Source of the DNA: Hemicentrotus pulcherrimus
Lineage: Eukaryota; Echinodermata; Echinoidea; Camarodonta; Strongylocentrotidae
DNA length: 10,685 bases
Reading direction: 5' to 3'
Assembly (NCBI GenBank): GCA_003118195.1
Contig: BEXV01004128.1
Coordinates: forward strand, 11,107 to 21,791
Part shown: piece by piece, positions 7,001 through 10,685 of the stretch
How the letters are laid out: each line of letters opens with the position of its first letter
Numbering within the stretch: the first letter of the stretch is position 1
The notes under the pieces: generated by a model
The model's database searches: none
What the model saw: only the letters and a program-made list of their open reading frames with translations
Told to the model about the DNA's origin: nothing
Made by a program: the position numbers and the translations under genes

Positions 7001-8113
7001 GCATGTGAATTCATGGGCATATCAAAGCCGAGTGACCATCCTAAAGACCTACCAGGAGATCCTGAGGCCAAGTCATCATATTTTAATGACACGTGTCAAT
7101 TTGTGCTGCAAATGTCTTTCCATCCTTACAAGATAGTTCCTTCTACCAAGGGAGACAAGACGTCGTGGGAAGGGGAAGCTGCGGAGCATGTTGGAGATGA
7201 TTCTGACGACGAGGAGGACTCTGGGGATTCTGAGGAGGATGAAGGGCCTTTCTGCATATGCAAAGAAAAAAATGAAGATGTGGAAATGGTAATGTGTAAC
7301 AACAAGAGCTGTGAAAGGGGGAAATGGTTCCATCTTGACTGCCTAAAACTGAAGAGATATAAGCTTCCCAAAGGAAACTGGTTTTGCAGCAATGAATGTA
7401 GCCAACGACACCAAAAGGATACAGGAAAACAAAAGAGACACAAGATTGGTGTAGACTCAAAATTTGAATATTCAAAAGCTTTGCTACATCTAGGCCTTGG
7501 TGAAATGGTATGCTACGATGCTATAAGAGAAGGAGACGGTGATCGAATGATCCAACATTGGCTTCTAGATCTTCCCCACTTCTATGACAAACACCACTGG
7601 AAATACCTCATTGAAGGACACAGCCTTATCTGGGATGTTAATGGTGGAGTGTCGGAAAGGATAGCTCACCAGCTTAAGTGGAATAGGACAGTGAACATAC
7701 ATGGTGGTGAGGGAAAGAATGTAGGAAAAGACCTTTGCATGGAATTCATCAATAAAGATTACAAAGAGTCAACAAAAGATGCGGCAGGAAATCTTACTCA
7801 GAGTGTCATATCACGCTACAGTCAAGTGGTTGGGGTGAAGAAAACATTGAATAGATTGTTTGATACTAAGGTGACAGGAAGAAAGACAGTTTTAAAGAAG
7901 CGTTCTGTCCAAGTCAGAGAATCTGATACTGCAAGTCTGGCTGAACTCCTGGTAAAAAACAAGTGCTTGGTTGAAATCCCTGGGAGATCGCATACAGGAT
8001 TCGAAGACTTTGAGTTTGAACAAACATTGGATCTGGACAAGTACAAGGCCAAGATGTCGACCCTTAGTGGGAAAAGAATAAAACGAGTTGAATTAGCAAA
8101 AATAATGGAATAA
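849..8113 (+). CDS. DUF6589-type protein with PHD finger, probable DDE/D transposase (multi-exon, 5' end uncertain)
   Basis: Exons read at 849-1047, 1725-1796, 2040-2111, 2355-2426, 2670-2741, 3369-3473, 3756-4011, 4561-4684, 5370-5618 and 6833-8113 (TAA). All are bounded by AG and GT; intron phases run 1,1,1,1,1,1,2,0,0 and stay open, giving about 833 residues. In order: TFQRLNRLGIS block (1-66), 24-residue repeats (67-162), acidic linker, FDNVNQRTR (Asp about 216), PCFHLSDELPS, YGDQLSCERVRDA (Asp about 365), acidic run, PHD finger (about 548-596), then HQLKWNRTVNIHGG and CMEFIN (Glu about 711). From memory, these blocks match the DUF6589 family, which is highly multicopy in fungi and aquatic invertebrates. 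The spaced D, D and E suggest an RNase H-fold transposase; that is inference. The first exon opens in phase 0 after TTTTTCACAG, so the start codon lies upstream. The alternative is a domesticated chromatin-associated protein. Confidence 0.85.
1048..1724 (+). other. Intron 1 with a long polypurine tract
   Basis: This is noncoding between the 849-1047 exon and the first array exon. Short open stretches near 1133-1315 have no domain and end in T-rich sequence. From about 1430 to 1650 the + strand is almost all purine (GGAAGGGAAGAAAGAGG, GAGAGAGAGAGAG, GGGGGG), ending in a (GA)12 run and a G6 run at about 1587-1616. The last 195 bp belong to the duplicated segment. I see no other gene in it. Confidence 0.7.
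1528..2788 (+). repeat. Full duplicated segment around the repeated exon, with embedded (GA)n
   Basis: Homology between units starts at AAAGGGAGAATTAGA (about 1528) and continues past each exon to ATCTCT[G/T]AATT. Junctions between units therefore fall at AATT|AAAGGG (near 1846, 2161 and 2476). The segment in front of the first exon is slightly different: (GA)12 instead of (GA)10, GATACAGAG for GAGACAGAG, GGAGGGAGGG for GGAGTGAGGG, CATGACTG for CATCACTG. The flank after the last exon also differs, with TGTTTATCTCTTAATTGAT. So both outer edges are old sequence and the three inner units are copies of one junction. Confidence 0.85.
1725..2741 (+). repeat. Tandem array of four identical 72-bp exons (315-bp period)
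   Basis: The exon copies are 1725-1796, 2040-2111, 2355-2426 and 2670-2741, each exactly 315 bp after the last. By eye all four exons are identical, and so are the three 243-bp introns between them. Each copy has acceptor CCCCTTACAG|TG and donor ATACAG|GTAAGC. Each is 72 bp and phase 1 at both ends, so any number can be included without a frameshift. The encoded 24-residue unit begins VLDVTDTP, contains DNCDDSH and ends SQTDT; it is acidic and Ser/Thr-rich, probably disordered. The array sits between the N-terminal block and the catalytic-type core, so it changes linker length rather than fold. A collapsed or inflated assembly is the main alternative for the exact copy number. Confidence 0.9.
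2742..3368 (+). other. Intron between the exon array and the next exon
   Basis: This AT-rich noncoding stretch has many stops in all frames. Its first part (2767-2858) is one copy of a 92-bp segment that recurs at 3553-3645. An A11 run is near 3056-3066. The acceptor at its end is TTTTGTACATCCATTATAG|GT. Nothing else recognisable. Confidence 0.6.
2767..2858 (+). repeat. 92-bp intronic segment, copy 1 (copy 2 at 3553-3645)
   Basis: The segment starting GATGCAGTATGTTTATCTC and ending ACAAAAAATAAAA occurs here and again at 3553-3645. The copies differ by one inserted A (TTCAATAA against TTCAAATAA). Each copy lies downstream of an exon donor, after the fourth array exon and after the 3369-3473 exon respectively. 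This fits duplication of an exon together with its 3' intron, after which the exons diverged. Confidence 0.85.
3369..3473 (+). other. Exon: acidic linker, probable diverged relative of the array exon
   Basis: Acceptor CATTATAG|GT and donor ATACTTT|GTAAGA bound 105 bp, phase 1 at both ends like the array exons. The peptide begins GEEAPDTPLSQW and is rich in Asp, Pro and Asn, ending LDETIL. It shares the D-T-P core and its position near the exon start with the 24-residue repeat (TDTPMDN). The downstream intron carries the same 92-bp segment as the intron after the array. Probably disordered; no domain. Confidence 0.75.
3553..3645 (+). repeat. 92-bp intronic segment, copy 2
   Basis: This near-identical copy of 2767-2858 has one extra A. 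It lies in the intron after the 3369-3473 exon. Upstream of it, TTGCTCTTCTTTTCCAG at about 3513-3529 looks like a strong acceptor, but no exon with a matching frame and donor follows. It may be a relic of the duplicated exon's own 3' splice site. Confidence 0.8.
3756..4684 (+). other. Exons 3756-4011 and 4561-4684: first core block with candidate catalytic Asp
   Basis: The first exon (acceptor CCCTGGCAG|AT, donor CTACG|GTAAAA) codes GFTLTFDNVNQRTRTRFHS, then NLVQSYGEIDHVPCFHLSDE and FLPSTKDTEKL. The second (TTCACAG|GT to GTCATG|GTAAAT) codes YEYEVMIARIPCNHIPCF and ends KKIVM. A split CG|G codon joins them. A hydrophobic strand ending in Asp-Asn (Asp codon 3809-3811) is a good candidate for the first metal-binding Asp of an RNase H-type fold. 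I recall FDNVNQRT and LSDE as hallmarks of the DUF6589 family. The intron between (4012-4560) holds CT-runs and degenerate repeats. Confidence 0.8.
4012..4560 (+). other. Intron with C-run/(CT)n microsatellite and degenerate tandem repeats
   Basis: A C9 run with (CT)n and a short (AC) stretch lies at about 4037-4083. From about 4127 to 4460 there are diverged repeats: CTGATAAGGAT...GATTCTAAC at 4141 and 4338 (197 bp apart), and a motif like GTGACAT...TCTCCTTGGTCTTTAT near 4195, 4290 and 4391. No coding potential was seen. It ends in acceptor AAAACTTCACAG. Confidence 0.6.
4685..5369 (+). other. Intron with a MITE-like insertion
   Basis: This is noncoding between donor GTCATG|GTAAAT and acceptor AAACCTGCAG|GT. 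The first 390 bp are AT-rich and unremarkable. From about 5074 to 5338 lies a MITE-like repeat, described separately. The - strand open frame across 4873-5157 has no domain and runs through the repeat, so I treat it as chance. Confidence 0.6.
5074..5338 (+). mobile_element. MITE-like repeat, copy 1
   Basis: It starts AAAGGGAAATCCAACCCTAA and includes ATAGGGACAACTCCC, GCTCCATACACAAAGTGAC and TTTATTCAGAAGGATTTTC. The 5222-5338 part matches the reverse complement of 6641-6752 along its length, with a few mismatches and small indels. From memory, such a 'ccaaccctaa...gctccatacacaaagtgac' repeat is common in sea urchin DNA. No coding capacity; ends not proven. Confidence 0.6.
5370..5618 (+). other. 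Exon: GDQLSCERVRDA block with second candidate catalytic Asp
   Basis: The exon is 249 bp and phase 0 at both ends (acceptor CCTGCAG|GT, donor TTAGAG|GTACCA). It codes VPLGVLEKDESKVSDMID, then the strand PIPVVLYGDQLSCERVRDA and EDTPWDRLSGLLPSIQEWH. GDQL followed by an E-R and, about 15 residues on, a P-x-[DE]-R-L-x-G-L run is the strongest DUF6589 signature I know. The Asp codon is 5490-5492, about 149 residues after the first candidate Asp. The reading fits the second Asp of a DDE/D triad. Confidence 0.85.
5754..5824 (+). repeat. AAT-run plus GCGCTTA inverted-repeat element, copy 1
   Basis: (AAT)n is followed by AAAGCGCTTA (5786-5795) and its exact reverse complement TAAGCGCTTT (5809-5818), separated by 13 bp. 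A reverse-oriented diverged copy is at 9634-9696. From memory, this unit is very common in sea urchin and other marine invertebrate genomes and marks the end of a short interspersed element. Confidence 0.75.
5910..5935. repeat. Short hairpin
   Basis: TATGTTGC and GCAACATA are exact inverted arms around a 7-base centre (CATGGTA). It lies inside the intron, with no clear role. Confidence 0.5.
6393..6752. mobile_element. Foldback MITE-like element, related to copy 1 in the upstream intron
   Basis: The right part (6641-6752) is the reverse complement of 5222-5338: GGAGCAAAATGTGGGAGTTG and CCCTATACATCCCTGTAATATT match in order. The left part (from TTAAGGGCAATCTAACCTTGG) resembles the start of copy 1 on the same strand, and AAATTTCAAATTGGC...ATGGACAACTCTCTCATTTG resembles its middle. 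So two related arms face each other with a spacer of roughly 100 bp. Ends and target duplication were not resolved. Confidence 0.5.
7196..7243 (+). other. Acidic run just before the PHD finger
   Basis: DDSDDEEDSGDSEEDE: 12 acidic residues of 16, the others Ser or Gly. It is probably a flexible, possibly phosphorylated linker at the point where the PHD finger is inserted into the core. Confidence 0.85.
7253..7399 (+). other. PHD finger (C4HC3)
   Basis: Spacing is CxC - x12 or so - CxxxxC - WFH - LDC - WFCSNEC, which fits C4HC3 exactly: FCICK, VMCNNKSC, KWFHLDC, NWFCSNEC. It resembles ING-type PHD fingers, with Met two residues before the third Cys (VEMVMC) and a Trp just before the zinc-binding His (WFH), the positions that help form the methyl-lysine cage in ING proteins. 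Binding to H3K4me3 is therefore plausible but unproven. It lies between the GDQL block and the HQLKWNRT block. Confidence 0.9.
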
Positions 8114-8114
8114 A
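8109..8114 (+). promoter_or_regulatory. Possible polyadenylation signal overlapping the stop codon
   Basis: AATAAA spans the last base pair of the GAA codon, the TAA stop and the next base. A GT-rich stretch (CAGTGGTAGTGT) follows at about 8127-8138. If used, the 3' UTR would be extremely short. No other AATAAA is seen before the convergent helicase gene ends at 8324. Confidence 0.4.
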
Positions 8115-8323
8115 CAACAAGTGAAACAGTGGTAGTGTAAAAGTCATCTATCATTATGCCAAAGTCTGAATCTAATTTGAATAAGAACAAGGGGATAGCC
8201 ATATTAAGGATATTTCGGAATATGGGCAATTCAAGGCATAATGATAAGAAAGAGCACAGTTCAGATAATGGTTATGTGTAATTGTTGGAAATGGTCTTTC
8301 TTTTTCTACTTCATCTATTAATA
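8114..8323. other. Short gap between the two convergent genes
   Basis: 210 bp separate the two stop codons. It must hold both 3' ends, yet no clear AATAAA is seen on the - strand. The transcripts may overlap tail to tail. Confidence 0.6.
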
Positions 8324-9047
8324 TCATAGTGTACAAACCTTAAGAAGTCTGTCCAGAACACATGCATATTTATGTGCACATGCACACCTCTCGAAACAGC
8401 TAGAGCAGCACATGCACAAAGTGCATATACAGGGTGCCTTCTCAGTGCACTTGTTGTTGCAGGCACGTTCCCTCTTCTCCAAATCAAGTGTGCCCGGAAT
8501 CTTGAAAATGTCCAAGATGGTGTTGCGAGCACAATTCGCTTGGTTTACCATCTCCTTCATGGTACTATCATTGGTTTGATTGAGAGATCTTTTGTAGGCA
8601 TACATTACAGCCAGTCCTCTTTCAAGATTCCGGGCACACCTGCCAACCTCTTGCCAGTAGGAGATGGCACTCTCTATTCCCCAATTGATGACGATTTCAA
8701 CATCTGGCACATCCACACCGAGGCTCAGGGCAAGCGTTGTAACAATGACCCTAGTGCAGCTTGACCTGCTACAAAAATCAGTTATTATAGATTCTGACTT
8801 CTTCCCTGTTGTTTTGCTGTGGTATTGTTCTACCAGCCTGTATCTTGCAGGATAATGGCAGCCGCAGCAAGCACCTTTCGTCTCCTCTGCAATCCAGCAG
8901 TAGATCTTTTGGCATGTGTTTACACTCTTCGTGTAAATGAGCATCTTGGGTGCATTTGCACCATTGTCAATGACCTCCTTGACCACCCAGGCCAGGTGCT
9001 CCTGGAACTTCTCCCTCACCCTCTCTATGTGAATGTAGATATCTTGC
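8324..9047 (-). other. Helicase exon: second RecA domain and Cys-rich C terminus
   Basis: 724 bp. After QDIYIHIERV it codes the helicase C domain: APKMLIYTKSVNTCQKIY, RLVEQYHSKT, RVIVTTLALSLGVD and SYWQEVGRCARNLERG. It then codes CARNTILDIF and a tail with 11 Cys in about 33 residues (CNNKC, CICTLCMCC, CFERCACAH). Its place fits the RecQ zinc-binding region, but it has many more Cys than the usual four and no winged-helix or HRDC domain follows before the stop. Confidence 0.9.
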
Positions 9048-10502
9048 CTGAAAATTAATTAAGAATGGAAAGAAAGAAAAAAAAAATCGATGCTAATTAG
9101 GAATCCAAATTTGAATCAAGTCTTCATGCAAATTGTCTTTCCACACATCCCCAAAAATATATTTCCGGAGATATAGAACATCAACTGAAGTTTCTCGGAG
9201 TTGTTGCAGATGGGGGCCGGAAGGCGAAGCGAATGAGCAAAACACAGAGGCTTACTTGTTTAAGAAAATAAAATTGAATTACCGGTAGTAAATTACATAA
9301 ATCTAGCTTTTGTTTCTTCATTTTCCCTTATCAGAACTGTTCTAGCGACCCTCTCCCCCTATTGGGACAATTTCCAAGCAATTAAGGTTTTTAGCCGAAT
9401 TTCCTCAACAAAGCTTAGTATATTTGTTTACATTTATCTTTAAAAAATCAACAATGATAAAGTTAACGTACATTGAATTTGTTTATTATTCACCTATAAT
9501 GGTAACATCTTGGAAATGTCTTTATTTAGTTGATTGCCACTGTTTTGCTTACCTTATCTATGTTACTTTTGTATTTTTGCTTTTTCTTCTAATTTAATTC
9601 AACGGGTTATAGTCTTCTTTTGATCAGAACACTGTGCGCTTAGAAACATCAGTATTAAGCGCCTAATAGATGTTATGTATTATTATTATTATTAGGATCA
9701 ATATCCATTAATGCATACACACCTATCTGGCAACTTTGAGATCACCTCATGATCGGGAGATAATGCCAATATGTTCTTGACATCAGAGAAATCTTGGAGG
9801 GTGGCTGTAGCTGTTAGGACTAGGGTAGGGATGTCATTAAAGATAGCCACAACATTGCATGCCCTTCTGTACATCGGTCGAAAGTTCAGGCCCCTGGAGC
9901 AATGATATGACAGTGATAATAGTTACCTTTAGTTACTTTCTATCATGTTTTTGTGTGTTTTAAGTGTCGTATACATATCATGCAAACGATGTAAATAGAG
10001 TAAATAAGACGTAGACTGCTTGCCTGTAATAAATTGATAATATGAAGAAACAGTCAGTAGAATCTGACTTTAATGTTTTACTTTGATACTACATTGATTA
10101 ACAAATTTGTAAAACAGTTTTTAAAATTGTGCAACTCTGAGATTTGATGGGACTAGCTCGCTAGAAGATATGAGTTCATTAAATGACTTCAACTGTATAC
10201 TACAGTGCTTATATTTCCATGCAGGTCGATATACCAAAATTCATGTGCATAACCGGTAATCATATTCTGTTCACAATAATTGTACAGACCTAAATATACA
10301 TTTTAGGAACTTTTATTGTCACTGATGTTATAATTATGTTATTTTGACTCATGTAATTACCACTGGGATATGCAGTGACCCTCATCAAAACATATCAGGC
10401 ATATCTTTCTTTGCAGCTGTTCTTTCAGCATCATCTGGACTTTCTTTGAGGTAATTGCTTGTGGTGAGGCCAAAATGACGTCATAGTGATTGGTTAGCAG
10501 TT
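8324..10502 (-). CDS. RecQ-like superfamily 2 DNA helicase, 5' part beyond window
   Basis: Exons in - strand order are 10502-10361, 9893-9723 and 9047-8324 (stop TGA at 8326-8324). Boundaries are TTTTCAACAG|AA, CAGTG|GTAATT; TTGCTCCAG|GG, GATAG|GTGTGT; TTAATTTTCAG|GC. Split codons give SQ-W-GLNFRPMY and LPD-R-QDIY, keeping the frame. About 344 residues are visible: ASPQA, motif II DEGHCISQW, FRPMYRR, motif III LVLTATAT, motif IV KMLIYTKS, motif V VTTLALSLGVDVPDV and motif VI QEVGRCARN, then a Cys-rich tail. DExH with CISQW, FRPxY and QExGRxxR is diagnostic of RecQ. It would unwind DNA 3' to 5' using ATP. The Walker A exon lies to the right. It resembles the multicopy RecQ-like genes of marine invertebrates rather than BLM or WRN, since no HRDC domain follows. 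It is convergent with the DUF6589 gene. Confidence 0.9.
9048..9722 (-). other. Helicase intron
   Basis: 675 bp, noncoding. It holds the reverse copy of the AAT/GCGCTTA element (9634-9696). A GC-richer patch at about 9190-9240 (GATGGGGGCCGGAAGGCGAAGCG) is unexplained. No domain-bearing frame. Confidence 0.65.
9634..9696 (-). repeat. AAT-run plus GCGCTTA element, copy 2 (reverse)
   Basis: Read on the - strand it is (AAT)n, then GGCGCTTAATAC...GATGTTTCTAAGCGCAC, matching 5754-5824 in order with several mismatches. The inverted arms are less perfect here, so this copy is probably older. Confidence 0.7.
9723..9893 (-). other. Helicase exon with motif III (LVLTATAT)
   Basis: 171 bp. It completes Trp, then GLNFRPMYRRACNV, IPTLVLTATATL and a linker ending ISKLPD, with a split Arg. 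This matches the RecQ pattern W-G-x-x-F-R-P-x-Y followed by L-T-A-T-A. Confidence 0.9.
9894..10360 (-). other. Helicase intron
   Basis: 467 bp, AT-rich, with no repeat or coding signal that I recognise. Confidence 0.6.
10361..10502 (-). other. Helicase exon with motif II (DEGHCISQW)
   Basis: 142 bp; two bases complete a codon from the missing upstream exon. It codes LLTNHYDVILASPQA, then a Lys-rich helix and ICLICFDEGHCISQ, and ends on TG of a split Trp. DEGH replaces the more usual DEAH of RecQ but keeps the catalytic Asp, Glu and His. Confidence 0.9.
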
Positions 10503-10536
10503 CTGTTGAAAAGTAAATGAAAAGATTCATCCGTCT

Positions 10537-10685
10537 GGGCCCGTTGCATAAAAATTACCCGCAATGGAAACTACCATGGTAATAGTACTAAACAGCTAAT
10601 CAGAATAAAGGTTTAATTTACCATCGATGGTAAAATTGCCATCGATTGTAAGTTTAATACCAGGCGCGGACCCAGGACCTCTTAG
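10537..10685. repeat. Interspersed repeat in the helicase upstream intron, continues past window
   Basis: It starts GGGCCCGTTGCATAAAAATT, contains CTACCATGGTAATAG, an exact 18-bp palindrome TTTACCATCGATGGTAAA (10617-10634), a partial second copy (GCCATCGATTGTAA), and then GGCGCGGACCCAGGACC. Sequences starting GGGCCCGTTGCATAAA are, from memory, a common repeat family in echinoderm and other marine invertebrate DNA. The helicase transcript would have it in the intron before exon 10502-10361. Confidence 0.6.

Larger units (their letters stand above)
6833..8113 (+). other. Terminal exon: rest of the core, PHD finger, HQLKWNRT block, C-terminal tail
   Basis: The exon is 427 codons including TAA. 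It opens DTYKLLYDAKS, continues the core with SMSFIRTRYGHTNVTPKISQ and ATESHVVAAACEFMGI, then an acidic run, the PHD finger, KFEYSKALLHLGL, DGDRMIQHWLLDLPHFY, HQLKWNRTVNIHGGEGKN and LCMEFINKDYKE, and a Lys/Arg-rich tail (TLSGKRIKRVELAKIME). The invariant-looking HQLKWNRT-N-HGG-G block followed by an L-x-x-E-x-x-N is what I recall from DUF6589 proteins. The Glu codon at 7742-7744 is a candidate third acidic residue. The upstream in-frame Met at 6806 lies in the intron and is not the start. Confidence 0.85.

Noticed and set aside
7076..7475. Three overlapping - strand open frames of 85 to 110 codons
   Set aside because: They lie opposite the PHD finger and acidic run of the + strand exon; their Ser/Phe/Leu-rich composition is what the complement of acidic and Lys codons gives. 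No domain.
7822..8229. - strand open frame of 135 codons
   Set aside because: Opposite the C-terminal end of the + strand exon and the intergenic gap, with no recognisable motif; a shadow frame.
8372..9058. + strand open frames of 63 to 130 codons
   Set aside because: Complement of the helicase C domain, whose motifs are clear on the - strand.

Overview
The window looks like animal nuclear DNA. It is AT-rich, its genes are split into exons by GT-AG introns, and it is full of simple repeats and short mobile-element remnants. The repeats (an AAT-run plus GCGCTTAATAC...CTAAGCGC element, a GGGCCCGTTGCATAAAA-type element, and a gacaactccc...gctccatacacaaa MITE-like element) resemble ones I associate with echinoderms such as sea urchins and other marine deuterostomes. 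The species is an inference from recall, not a proof.

Two genes converge tail to tail. On the + strand, 849-8113, at least ten exons encode about 833 residues of a DUF6589-type protein: an N-terminal LNRLGIS block, a low-complexity acidic linker, the conserved blocks FDNVNQRTR, GDQLSCERVRDA and HQLKWNRTVNIHGG, and a C4HC3 PHD finger between the second and third blocks. On the - strand, 10502-8324, three exons encode the C-terminal two thirds or so of a RecQ-like superfamily 2 helicase: DEGHCISQW, LVLTATAT, a helicase C domain with QEVGRCARN, and a Cys-rich tail. Its 5' part, with the Walker A motif, lies past the right edge. The two stop codons are only 210 bp apart. All splice phases agree and no frame is broken, so both genes look intact.

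My reading is that this is a large part of a two-gene DNA transposon, with a DDE/D-type transposase and its partner helicase. It best resembles the helicase-encoding AcademH lineage of Academ transposons as I remember it. Neither terminal repeat can be identified here, so a domesticated or host gene pair remains possible.

The most striking feature is at 1725-2741: one 72-bp exon is present four times, in three perfect 315-bp periods, every copy with intact splice sites and the same phase. The protein therefore carries a 24-residue peptide up to four times, and copies can be skipped without a frameshift. The next exon (3369-3473) looks like an older, diverged relative, because a 92-bp intron segment is shared downstream of both.

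Layout: 1-848 is mostly noncoding, with a possible upstream exon near 21-131 and a repeat fragment at 488-640; 849-8113 is the transposase-like gene, with repeats in its introns; 8114-8323 is the intergenic gap; 8324-10502 is the helicase gene; 10537-10685 is a repeat in the helicase's upstream intron.
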